DNA of 39,153 nt. Origin: Gammaproteobacteria bacterium. GTDB taxonomy: Bacteria > Pseudomonadota > Gammaproteobacteria > GCA-001735895. Location: the NCBI GenBank assembly GCA_024224415.1, contig JAAENK010000294.1:1-39153 (forward strand). The letters run 5' to 3'. Positions 15,724-23,242 of the stretch are shown here, piece after piece. The position numbers and the translations under genes are program-made. Position 1 is the first letter of the stretch, and each line of letters begins with the position of its first letter. The notes beneath the pieces were generated by a model that was given only the letters and a program-made list of their open reading frames with translations, did not search any database and was not told where the DNA came from.

Positions 15724-18086
15724 GTGTAACAGACGTCAATATTTCTCAAATTCTGAACTGCGGGCGAGCTTCTGAAGACGAAGCATTGGCGCTGGCATCC
15801 AGTGATCTGTCCGAAACTCTACTGGCAGCTGCCAGCGAACTTCGTAACCGTGAACATGGCGACATTATCACTTACTCACGAAATGTCTTTATACCCCTGA
15901 CGAATCTTTGTCGCGATGTTTGTCATTATTGCAGCTTCGCCACGCCACCGAGCACAGGACAGGCTGCCTACATGAGTATGGATGAAGTCCTCGCCGTTGC
16001 CGAAGCCGGGGCGAAAGCGGGTTGCACGGAAATATTGTTTACCCTTGGTGACAAGCCCGAGTTACGCTATAAAACGGCGCGTACGCAATTGGACCAATAC
16101 AACCAGCCTTCAACCTTGTCATATCTAGCAGAAGTGGCTGAGCGCGTTATGCAGGAAACCGGGCTACTACCACATATCAACCCTGGTGTGATCGGTGCTG
16201 AAGACTTGCAGCTACTATGCCAGGTATCTGCCTCGCAAGGCTTAATGCTGGAAAGTGCTGCCGAGCGGCTGTGCCATAAGGGTGGCCCACATTACGGCTC
16301 CCCTGATAAAGATCCACATGCGCGCCTGGAGACAATACGCCTGGCCGGTGAACATGCAATACCATACACCAGCGGGATACTGGTAGGCATAGGCGAAACA
16401 CGCAAAGAGCGTATCGAATCACTGCTGCGTTTACGAGAGATGCATGATCGATATGGCCATATCCAGGAAATTATTATTCAGAATTTTCGTGCCAAGCCAG
16501 GAACGAAAATGAGTAATGCTCCAGAACCTTCGCTTGACGAGCAGCTCTGGACAATCGCAATTGCACGATTAGTGTTCGGCGGGAAAATGAGTATTCAGGT
16601 ACCACCGAACCTGCACGAAGGAATCTTTGCTCGCTTCATAGAAGCGGGTATTAATGACTGGGGAGGTGTCTCTCCGGTAACCCCTGATTACGTCAATCCA
16701 GAAGCTCCCTGGCCACAACTGGAGCATCTCGCCGCAGGCACCGATTCAGCAGGTAAAACCCTGGTCGAGCGAACCGCTGTATATCCCGAGTATATATTCC
16801 CCGAAGATCGTTGGCTGGTTCCCGAATTACGTAATCGAGCGCTTGCAATCGTAGATGCGCAGGGTTACGTCCGTACCGACCCCTGGTCACCCGGCATGTC
16901 AGCTGCACCACCCGAGATACATACCAGCATATCGCCGTCGCCACACAAACGCATTGATTCCATGAGCGGTCTGCTAGCAAAAGCCGCCAGGGGTAACGAT
17001 CTTGACGAAGCCGAAGTTATTCAATTGTTTAATGCCCGAGGCTCAGGTCTTAATCGCGTCCGAGAGGCCGCCGATCAACTACGCCAGGAAGTTAATGGGG
17101 ACACTGTAACCTACGTAGTAAATCGCAATATCAATTACACCAACGTATGTTACTTTCACTGCGGGTTCTGCGCATTTTCCAAAGGCAAAACTGCTGAAAA
17201 AATTCGTGGTCGTGCCTACAACCTGAAAATAGAAGAAATTCTCCAGCGTACACAGGAGGCTAAAGAACTCGGTGCGACGGAAGTCTGCCTGCAAGGTGGA
17301 ATACACCCCCACTACACCGGTGAGACTTACCTGCAAATTTGTCGTGCGATTAACGAAGCTTTCCCTGACATCCATATCCATGCCTTTTCCGCACTCGAAG
17401 TACATCAGGGTGCCAAAACCCTGGGGATTAGCGTTAGGAAATTCCTCAGCCAGCTACGCGATGCCGGTTTACACACGCTACCAGGAACTGCGGCTGAAGT
17501 ACTCGATGATGAAGTGCGTGCACAAATTTGTCCCGACAAGGTTTCCACGAAGCAATGGCTTGATATCATGCAGGCTGCCCACGAAGTAGGGTTATCAACC
17601 ACATCAACTATCATGTACGGGCACGTAGACCGCCCCTGGCATTGGGCACGCCATTTGTTACACATACGCAACTTGCAAAAGCAAACTGGCGGTTTTAATG
17701 AATTTGTACCTTTGCCGTTTATCCATATGGAAGCGCCTATTTTTTCCAAAGGCGGCATCCGCAAAGGACCCAGCTTCCGCGAAGCAGTACTAATGCATTC
17801 GGTGGCTCGCCTGGTATTGCACCCATTTCTTACTAACATACAGACATCCTGGACAAAAATGGGGACAGAGGGTGCAAAGATATGCCTGCAATCAGGTGCT
17901 AACGATCTCGGTGGAACGCTGATGGATGAAAACATCAGCCGAGCTGCTGGTGCACAACATGGTGAAGGAATGAGTCCCCAGGAAATGGAATCCCTGATCC
18001 ACTCTATCGGGCGCACAGCCTTGCAACGCAACACAACATATGGTCCAGGCGCTGAGGACATTAAACGGCACAATGAACTAGGTTAG
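15720..18086 (+). CDS. fbiC: Fused FO synthase CofG-CofH (FbiC-type), 788 aa
   Basis: A two-domain radical-SAM enzyme that makes the deazaflavin FO from tyrosine and the flavin precursor 5-amino-6-ribitylamino-uracil. The N-terminal half is CofG-like with the cluster cysteines C64, C68, C71 (CRDVCHYC). The C-terminal half is CofH-like with C477, C481, C484 (CYFHCGFC). Both CxxxCxxC motifs are intact. Domain order G then H matches actinobacterial FbiC; archaea and cyanobacteria use separate proteins. The start overlaps the cofC stop by 4 nt. It is the last gene of the plus-strand operon; the next gene begins 60 bp downstream. Confidence 0.95.
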   Translation: MSVTDVNISQILNCGRASEDEALALASSDLSETLLAAASELRNREHGDIITYSRNVFIPLTNLCRDVCHYCSFATPPSTGQAAYMSMDEVLAVAEAGAKAGCTEILFTLGDKPELRYKTARTQLDQYNQPSTLSYLAEVAERVMQETGLLPHINPGVIGAEDLQLLCQVSASQGLMLESAAERLCHKGGPHYGSPDKDPHARLETIRLAGEHAIPYTSGILVGIGETRKERIESLLRLREMHDRYGHIQEIIIQNFRAKPGTKMSNAPEPSLDEQLWTIAIARLVFGGKMSIQVPPNLHEGIFARFIEAGINDWGGVSPVTPDYVNPEAPWPQLEHLAAGTDSAGKTLVERTAVYPEYIFPEDRWLVPELRNRALAIVDAQGYVRTDPWSPGMSAAPPEIHTSISPSPHKRIDSMSGLLAKAARGNDLDEAEVIQLFNARGSGLNRVREAADQLRQEVNGDTVTYVVNRNINYTNVCYFHCGFCAFSKGKTAEKIRGRAYNLKIEEILQRTQEAKELGATEVCLQGGIHPHYTGETYLQICRAINEAFPDIHIHAFSALEVHQGAKTLGISVRKFLSQLRDAGLHTLPGTAAEVLDDEVRAQICPDKVSTKQWLDIMQAAHEVGLSTTSTIMYGHVDRPWHWARHLLHIRNLQKQTGGFNEFVPLPFIHMEAPIFSKGGIRKGPSFREAVLMHSVARLVLHPFLTNIQTSWTKMGTEGAKICLQSGANDLGGTLMDENISRAAGAQHGEGMSPQEMESLIHSIGRTALQRNTTYGPGAEDIKRHNELG

Positions 18087-18146
18087 GTCGTAAGAGTGAA
18101 GCAACGAAAAGTCTACTGGTACAGAATTTGAGTAATCACAAATATC

Positions 18147-18980
18147 ATGCGAAAAACAAAACTACCTTCCGGTAACGAAATACCGGTATTCGGGCTCGGT
18201 ACCTGGCGTATGGGTGAACAGCAGAACCGATTTAAGCAGGAGGTTAACGCAATACGCGCCGCGGTGGATCTCGGTATTACCCTGATCGATACCGCCGAAA
18301 TGTATGGCGAGGGTGGCGCGGAGACGGTTATTGGAGAGGCTATTCGAGGCTGTCGTGACAATCTTTTCCTCGTTAGTAAGTTTTATCCCCACAATGCAGC
18401 CCGCGACGACGTGGTGGATGCTTGTGAACACAGTTTACGAAGACTGGATTGTGACTATCTTGATTTGTACCTGTATCACTGGCCGGGCAGCATCGCCTTG
18501 TCAGAAACCTTTGATGCATTGCATGAATTACTCGACAGCGGCAAGATTCGGGGTTTCGGCGTGAGTAATTTCGATCTGGACGATTTGAAGGATATCCCCG
18601 TGGCTGACCAGCCGCTTTTAGGTTGCAATCAGGTTTTTTACAACCTGGCGCATCGTGAAGTGGAATGGGCGGTAGCTGACTGGTGCCAACAAACAGGTGT
18701 TCCGCTAATGGCTTATTCGCCGTTGGATCAGGCTAGTTCGATGTTGCAAGCACCCGCATTGAAAGCTGTCGCCGCACGACACGATGCCACTGCGGCGCAA
18801 ATCGCCCTTGCGTGGTTGTTGCATCAACCGAATACCGTGGTGATTCCAAAGTCGGTAGATCCGCGGCGAATTGAGGAGAATTTAACTGCGCTGAATATCG
18901 GCCTTAGCACGGAAGATCTGGTTGAGCTGGACGAAGCTTTTCCCGCACCTGATATCCCGGTGAGTCTGGGCCTGCGTTAG
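18147..18980 (+). CDS. Aldo/keto reductase, 277 aa
   Basis: An NADPH-dependent aldo/keto reductase of the YeaE/DkgA-like bacterial group. The (beta/alpha)8 signature and the complete catalytic tetrad are visible: D48 and Y53 (IDTAEMYGEG), K78 (LVSKFY) and H111 (YLYHWPG). GVSNF and the C-terminal VVIPKSVDPRRIEENL, which binds the NADPH 2'-phosphate, are also present. It would reduce aldehydes or ketones in the cytoplasm. It follows the FO synthase by 60 bp in the same direction, so co-transcription is possible, but no overlap ties it to that operon. The natural substrate is unknown. Confidence 0.93.
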   Translation: MRKTKLPSGNEIPVFGLGTWRMGEQQNRFKQEVNAIRAAVDLGITLIDTAEMYGEGGAETVIGEAIRGCRDNLFLVSKFYPHNAARDDVVDACEHSLRRLDCDYLDLYLYHWPGSIALSETFDALHELLDSGKIRGFGVSNFDLDDLKDIPVADQPLLGCNQVFYNLAHREVEWAVADWCQQTGVPLMAYSPLDQASSMLQAPALKAVAARHDATAAQIALAWLLHQPNTVVIPKSVDPRRIEENLTALNIGLSTEDLVELDEAFPAPDIPVSLGLR

Positions 18981-18999
18981 TAAATTCAATGGGGCGATA

Positions 19000-19596
19000 T
19001 TAACCCCGTCCCTGGTCTTCCCATTCGTCACGTTTCTGTTTGTGCCCGGTTACCATTGCTTTTGCCAGGTTCTCACCTTCCAGCAGGCTGCTGACCAGAA
19101 CCCCAAGCACATGTACTATTACCAGCAACAAGGTAAGGTTTGCAAAAAACTCATGGGCTCCCTCGGCAAGGTCTTCGCTAATGGAAGCCAGAAAAGTACC
19201 TGCCAGTGGCCCGCTGCCCTCGATGGCTATCAATATAAAACCGGTCAGGGATATCAGTGCGATACTGGCTAACAGGGCAATTACCATTACCGCTGCTACC
19301 GGATTATGGCCTTGATAATGCGGCACTTTGAGGGACAGCATGCTTTTGAAATAACGCAATACAGTGGCCGGCGATTTTACAAATGATATAAAACGGGCAT
19401 GTCGGGTACCGACCAGCCCCCAGATCAGGCGCATGCTCATTAATATCGCTACCACATACCCGGCCAGGATATGCATGGATTCCCAGTCTTCGGTGACATA
19501 TGCAAATAGAAAGAAAAACACCAGGCTCCAGTGGAATATGCGAATAAACGAATCCCAGACTTTTATTGTTGATGATTCGGTGTCATGCGTATGCAT
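19000..19596 (-). CDS. Cytochrome b561-type (cytochrome b/b6 domain) membrane protein, 198 aa
   Basis: An inner-membrane di-haem b cytochrome with four predicted transmembrane helices. Likely haem-ligand histidines are in IFHWSLVF, SMHILAGY, AHEFF and VIVHVLGV. Such proteins carry electrons between the quinone pool and a periplasmic or soluble partner, often c-type cytochromes. It is preceded by GGAG before ATG 19596 and follows the DUF2892 gene by 29 bp on the same strand, so the two probably form one operon. It converges on the aldo/keto reductase with a 19-bp gap. Confidence 0.9.
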   Translation of the reverse strand: MHTHDTESSTIKVWDSFIRIFHWSLVFFFLFAYVTEDWESMHILAGYVVAILMSMRLIWGLVGTRHARFISFVKSPATVLRYFKSMLSLKVPHYQGHNPVAAVMVIALLASIALISLTGFILIAIEGSGPLAGTFLASISEDLAEGAHEFFANLTLLLVIVHVLGVLVSSLLEGENLAKAMVTGHKQKRDEWEDQGRG

Positions 19597-19625
19597 AGCG
19601 GTGACTCCGATCTACCCGACTGCGA

Positions 19626-19829
19626 TCAGGAAAACGCCTCACCCGGCTTGGCGCCCAGAGCTTTCAAAATCTTTGCTAGCGGGCAAAATCCGGTAACGGA
19701 TGCCTGGAGCAGGTTAGCGCCGACGAATGCGGTTAGCCATAGCCAGTAAACATGATGAACTTGTGACATTGCCAGACTGACTAAAATGACAGTTCCGGCA
19801 AACAACAATACTATGCGATCGATAGACAT
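19626..19829 (-). CDS. DUF2892 family inner-membrane protein, 67 aa
   Basis: A very small protein with two hydrophobic segments (about residues 5-20 and 27-45) and a conserved [11 protein letters not shown] tail. This matches the DUF2892 membrane module found alone or fused to rhodanese domains in YgaP. Family members often accompany sulfide- or persulfide-responsive genes. A clean AGGAG ribosome site precedes ATG 19829. A palindromic operator candidate lies about 30 bp further upstream. It is the first gene of a two-gene unit with the cytochrome b561-like protein. Confidence 0.88.
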   Translation of the reverse strand: MSIDRIVLLFAGTVILVSLAMSQVHHVYWLWLTAFVGANLLQASVTGFCPLAKILKALGAKPGEAFS

Positions 19830-19858
19830 AAATTTCTCCTGTTAAAGATGGGCTTAGT

Positions 19859-19878
19859 ATATTAGCAATTACTAATAT
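19859..19878. promoter_or_regulatory. Candidate repressor operator: perfect palindrome ATATTAG-N6-CTAATAT
   Basis: A 20-bp perfect inverted repeat (7-bp arms, 6-bp spacer) lies 30 bp upstream of the DUF2892 start codon. It is AT-rich and overlaps the likely promoter. Its size suits a winged-helix ArsR/BigR-type repressor, a family that commonly controls DUF2892 genes. The regulator itself is not in the window. Confidence 0.5.
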
Positions 19879-19991
19879 TAACAACACCTTTCAGCTTATT
19901 TTTGTGGGTAGGTCTGTGATGGAAGCGGACAATTAAACTGCTAAGCAGTAAACTCCAGCCAGGCAGTAAGTGTAAAACCAGATGGTACAAA

Positions 19992-20570
19992 ATGAGTACA
20001 GAAGACCGCGATAAATGGAATAAGCGATACGCCGAGGATAGCTATCGCAAGAGTAACCCGGTGACATTACTGGAAGACTGGATACCTCAGGTACCGGTGG
20101 GCAGGGCGCTGGATGTCGCCTGCGGCGCAGGGCGTAATTCAATATTTATGGCACAGTCGGGTTATGATGTTGACGCCATTGATATTTCGCATCAGGGCCT
20201 GGACAAGGCCAGGCAAAATGCCGAGAGCCAGGGCTTTGATATTAACTGGATGGAGCATGATCTCGACCAGCCTTACGAGTTTGAAAGCGATTACAATTTA
20301 ATTGTGGTTATGTGGTATGTAAATTTACCTTTGATTACTCAGCTTTGCGACAAGCTTGCGCCAGGTGGATATTTGCTTTGTGAAGAGCATTTACTTGTCG
20401 ATGAAGATGTGATCGGACCAACCAGCCCCAACTACAGGGTTACATCTGGCGCATTGCGTGATGCCATCAACGGGCCTGAAATTTTACTGTATGAAGAATC
20501 AATAGAAACGAATGCCGAGGATGATCGAGTAGCTAGTGCGCGGGTAGTTGCGAAGGATATCAGAGCATAA
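19992..20570 (+). CDS. Class I SAM-dependent methyltransferase, 192 aa
   Basis: A small Rossmann-fold methyltransferase. Motif I is ALDVACGAGRNSIFMA, motif II is DVDAIDIS, and a post-I acidic residue is present; the strand 4 region reads NLIVVMWYVN. It resembles TehB and other small-molecule methyltransferases, but neither the acceptor nor a named family can be fixed. The start at ATG 19992 is reasonable, since family members often begin with a short DKWNKRY segment as here. It appears to be a single-gene transcript; downstream lies a decayed aminotransferase gene. Confidence 0.9.
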   Translation: MSTEDRDKWNKRYAEDSYRKSNPVTLLEDWIPQVPVGRALDVACGAGRNSIFMAQSGYDVDAIDISHQGLDKARQNAESQGFDINWMEHDLDQPYEFESDYNLIVVMWYVNLPLITQLCDKLAPGGYLLCEEHLLVDEDVIGPTSPNYRVTSGALRDAINGPEILLYEESIETNAEDDRVASARVVAKDIRA

Positions 20571-20619
20571 TCGTTTGCTATATGACTTGTTGGTAAAACC
20601 GGTCAGGGAAGATGAACTA

Positions 20620-20945
20620 ATGAAGTACTACATTTTCGATTTTGAGCAAATGTGTAACATCTCAAAAGGTGGCTACCCCTATACTCCACGTTGCAATTGA
20701 TTCGTGGATTACGCGAAAGCCTGGCAATGTTGCAGGAGGAAGGTCTCAACAATGTATTCATGCGTCACCACCACATCGCCGAGGAGTGTGCAAGGCGATA
20801 GCTGCCGGGGTTTGTTGCTATGTGCGAAGCAGTCCTAACTCTATTCGGATATCGTCAGTGCGGTTTACGTTCCTGAAGGATTTGGATTATCCGATCACGC
20901 CAGGCTCTGGAGTGGGTACTGCACAGGATTTCTACCCAACGTGAA
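20620..20945 (+). pseudogene. Relic of serine-glyoxylate aminotransferase (class V), C-terminal part
   Basis: Homology is spread over shifting frames. Frame 1 (from 20620) gives FDFEQM...GGYPYTP, matching the WDWEEM...GYFPYTP region. Frame 3 (from 20688) gives LIRGLRESLAMLQEEGLNNVF followed by MRHHHIAEECARR and a stop. Frame 1 again (from 20818) gives LCAKQS, a stop, then LYSDIVSAVYVPEGF. Frame 3 ends with PGSGVGTAQDF. Serine-glyoxylate aminotransferase carries these blocks in this order near its C-terminus. At least two frameshifts and two stops are present, and the N-terminal two-thirds, with the PLP lysine, is missing. The gene is dead. The rest of the stretch 20571-20619 shows nothing. 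Confidence 0.8.
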
Positions 20946-21186
20946 AATGTGATTTGTCTCACAATTCTCGATAAAATCTCGCTTAACTTGATAATCCTGT
21001 TTGAAAGTAAAAGCAGAAAGTTGCTTCTTACCATCATCAGTAGGTAACCTAGTCGGAAACACAGATCCAGGAAAATGGTCGGGATATCCAAAAAGAGATC
21101 AAAAAACATTAATATTGATGCTGATATTATTATAATCAGGTCGTCCGGCATATAACAGCCGGGTGAGTAAGACATAACGGGAGCCA
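20946..21186. other. Non-coding stretch before an unrecognised gene; weak promoter and hairpin
   Basis: No credible gene was found here. It contains a TATAAT at 21131-21136, without a good -35, and a small hairpin CCGGC-N8-GCCGG at 21145-21162 just upstream of the next coding region. These may form the promoter and leader of that gene. Short open frames on both strands look random. Confidence 0.4.
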
Positions 21187-21189
21187 GTG

Positions 21190-21693
21190 GTGGAAAACCT
21201 TTATCGAGATATTTCAAAGTATTATGCGGCGAACATATACGATAACCTGCTAATCGTAGGACGGATTATTTTTCAGGATGGCCACTATAACTTTGCAAGA
21301 GATGATATCCAGGGGCCTTTCAATCTGGTCGCCAACCCCGATGCCGACGTGACCAGAATGGTACATGTGATTGGTGAGATCCATCACCACAATGCCCTCG
21401 AAGGCATTCTCGATGTCGATGTTTCATCCTGCCTGTATTTGAATGAAAATACCGACTCCGGTGAAATTGAGGTCCGCTCAATACACAAAGGCATGGGTAC
21501 CTCGATTTATTCCAAGCAGGAATGTCCTCTAATACTATGGAACCCCAACTACGATGAAAATGGCTATTTTGATGTCATCGATATTCAAAATGTATTCAAC
21601 GATGATCGACTCAAAAACAGTTTTATCTCGGTAATTTCCGAAAGCCTGCGCGAGCTGGAGTTATTCCCACCGTTAATGCATTTAAAAAAATAG
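21190..21693 (+). CDS. Hypothetical protein, 167 aa, family not recognised
   Basis: An open frame with an acidic, soluble protein, no signal peptide and no membrane segment. There is no ATG near the start; two consecutive GTG codons (21187 and 21190) follow an in-frame stop at 21175. The second lies 6 nt after GGGAG, the better ribosome-site spacing, and is chosen. Visible features are an IGEIHHHN segment with three histidines near residue 65, alternating strand-like stretches with many D/N, and a C-terminal helix (SFISVISESLRELELF). No known motif was recognised and no function is proposed. It converges on the MttB-like gene with a 25-bp gap. Confidence 0.7.
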   Translation: MENLYRDISKYYAANIYDNLLIVGRIIFQDGHYNFARDDIQGPFNLVANPDADVTRMVHVIGEIHHHNALEGILDVDVSSCLYLNENTDSGEIEVRSIHKGMGTSIYSKQECPLILWNPNYDENGYFDVIDIQNVFNDDRLKNSFISVISESLRELELFPPLMHLKK

Positions 21694-21718
21694 GATCTCC
21701 GCGGAAAATCTGGAACGC

Positions 21719-23242
21719 TTACTCAAGCTTTATATCAAAGCTCTTTCGAATTTTTACGTCGATACTGGCCAGAATATATTCAGGAGCCTGATTCTCCAAT
21801 AATTGCTTTGCCTCTACATTTGCTTTTTTCCAGATATCCCATGCCCCTGCTTCAGCCCAGGTTCTGGGTTCCAGGCGATCACCGAGAGTTGGATAAAAAT
21901 AATCACGCTCCATCGCTTCGAGAGTTTGCTTTTCAGCAATGAAATGACCTGCCCCGGTGATGACATTTTTCATGCTCTCAAATGCCAGGGTTTCTTCGCT
22001 GACTTCGATGCCCCGGATCATACGGTTAACATGTGAGAGCATTTCATTGTCAACGATAAAGGCTTCGAACGAAGCGCCCAACAAGCTTGCCATCATCCCC
22101 GATGATTCGTAGACCATGTTGGCACCCGATAACCCACAGGCAAGTGACGACAGTGCTTTCTCCATACCCATTTGCGCATCAACCGCTTTTGCGTCGGACA
22201 TACATGCAGCGACTCCAGATGGTAAACCGATAAAATTACTAATTTGGGCTGAGGCTGCATTGAGAAGTGAAATTTCTCCTCCACCGCCGCTAAAGGCTCC
22301 GGTACGTAAATCGATAACAAATGGCCAGTTAGAAAATATCATCGGGAAACCAGGTGAAAATACATTCACCATTACCAGACCGGCCAGCGTTTCAGCCAAT
22401 GAGGCTGCAAGCATACCGTCAATGGGAGCCGGAGAAGTTGCGCCTGACATTGCTGCGGTAACATTATTTATCGGTATGCCGCGACGTATGCAGGCCAGCG
22501 CGACGTCAACGGCCTCCGTAGCAAAACGCATTGGCGAAATCACAGGGCTGATATGAGTTTTACAAAATGGCTTTTTGGCAAACTCTCCTTCACCGCCAGC
22601 TACCAGGTCAAACATATCAACAATCGGATCAACGTGGTCAGCATTAATAAAACTGGTACCCACCGGTTTTTGCGTACCACGCATTAAACAATAGGCTGTA
22701 TTAACATCCAGCTCAAAAGCATCTGGCACATCGGTTGGCACACAGCAACGCGTGAACCAACTGACATTTGGTAAGGTATCAACAAGCCGAGTAAAATCGT
22801 ACAGATCCTCCAGGGTGGAGGGTCGATATACATGCGAATCAAGATCCAGGGTTTGCACAGCAGCCCCTCCGGTGCCGAAATAAACTCGGTCACCACCCAC
22901 CTCGAAGCTGTGTTTTGGATCGCGACCATGCAATACGAAGGATTTACAGGCCTGGTCGATAATATCTTCGACCATACTTTGAGAGAAACACAAACGCCCC
23001 AACTCGTTGATTGTTGCCCCGCATTTTGATGCCTGATCAGTTAACTCCTGAGGCGAATCACCCATGCCCAGTTCTGCAAGCATGCGCAAAGCTGTATCAT
23101 AGATTTGTTTTATCTGGTGATCGTTCAGCGGTTTATATTGACCGCCCACCGAGCCAGGTGGCGCAGGATTGATGATAGATGGTTTACTGCGTCTGGCGCG
23201 CATAGCCTCGCGGCTATTTCGACCACGTCGCTTCTCGCTCAT
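21719..23242 (-). CDS. Trimethylamine methyltransferase (MttB) superfamily protein, non-pyrrolysine, 507 aa
   Basis: A full-length MttB-superfamily TIM-barrel methyltransferase. Typical stretches are YFGTGGAAVQTLD, THISPVISPMRFATEAVD, FSPGFPMIFSNWPFVIDLRTG and GANMVYESSGMMASLLGAS. The frame is continuous with no internal TAG, so it belongs to the non-pyrrolysine branch that includes glycine-betaine methyltransferase MtgB. Members move a methyl group from a quaternary or tertiary amine to a corrinoid or possibly folate carrier. No corrinoid-protein gene is near. Its ATG overlaps the stop of the flavoprotein gene by 4 nt, so the two proteins are made together. Confidence 0.92.
   Translation of the reverse strand: MSEKRRGRNSREAMRARRSKPSIINPAPPGSVGGQYKPLNDHQIKQIYDTALRMLAELGMGDSPQELTDQASKCGATINELGRLCFSQSMVEDIIDQACKSFVLHGRDPKHSFEVGGDRVYFGTGGAAVQTLDLDSHVYRPSTLEDLYDFTRLVDTLPNVSWFTRCCVPTDVPDAFELDVNTAYCLMRGTQKPVGTSFINADHVDPIVDMFDLVAGGEGEFAKKPFCKTHISPVISPMRFATEAVDVALACIRRGIPINNVTAAMSGATSPAPIDGMLAASLAETLAGLVMVNVFSPGFPMIFSNWPFVIDLRTGAFSGGGGEISLLNAASAQISNFIGLPSGVAACMSDAKAVDAQMGMEKALSSLACGLSGANMVYESSGMMASLLGASFEAFIVDNEMLSHVNRMIRGIEVSEETLAFESMKNVITGAGHFIAEKQTLEAMERDYFYPTLGDRLEPRTWAEAGAWDIWKKANVEAKQLLENQAPEYILASIDVKIRKSFDIKLE

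Noticed and set aside
18991-19007. GGGG/CCCC stem at the convergent ends of the aldo/keto reductase and cytochrome b561 genes, a possible terminator.
   Set aside because: The stem is only 4 bp, with no T-run in either direction.
20855-21217. Minus-strand open frame of 120 codons antisense to the relic and leader region.
   Set aside because: It has a low-complexity hydrophobic composition and no homology pattern, and it overlaps the class V aminotransferase relic and the start of the next gene on the other strand.
21719-23242. Pyrrolysine-containing trimethylamine methyltransferase.
   Set aside because: The frame has no in-frame TAG in 507 codons, and no pyl genes are seen.
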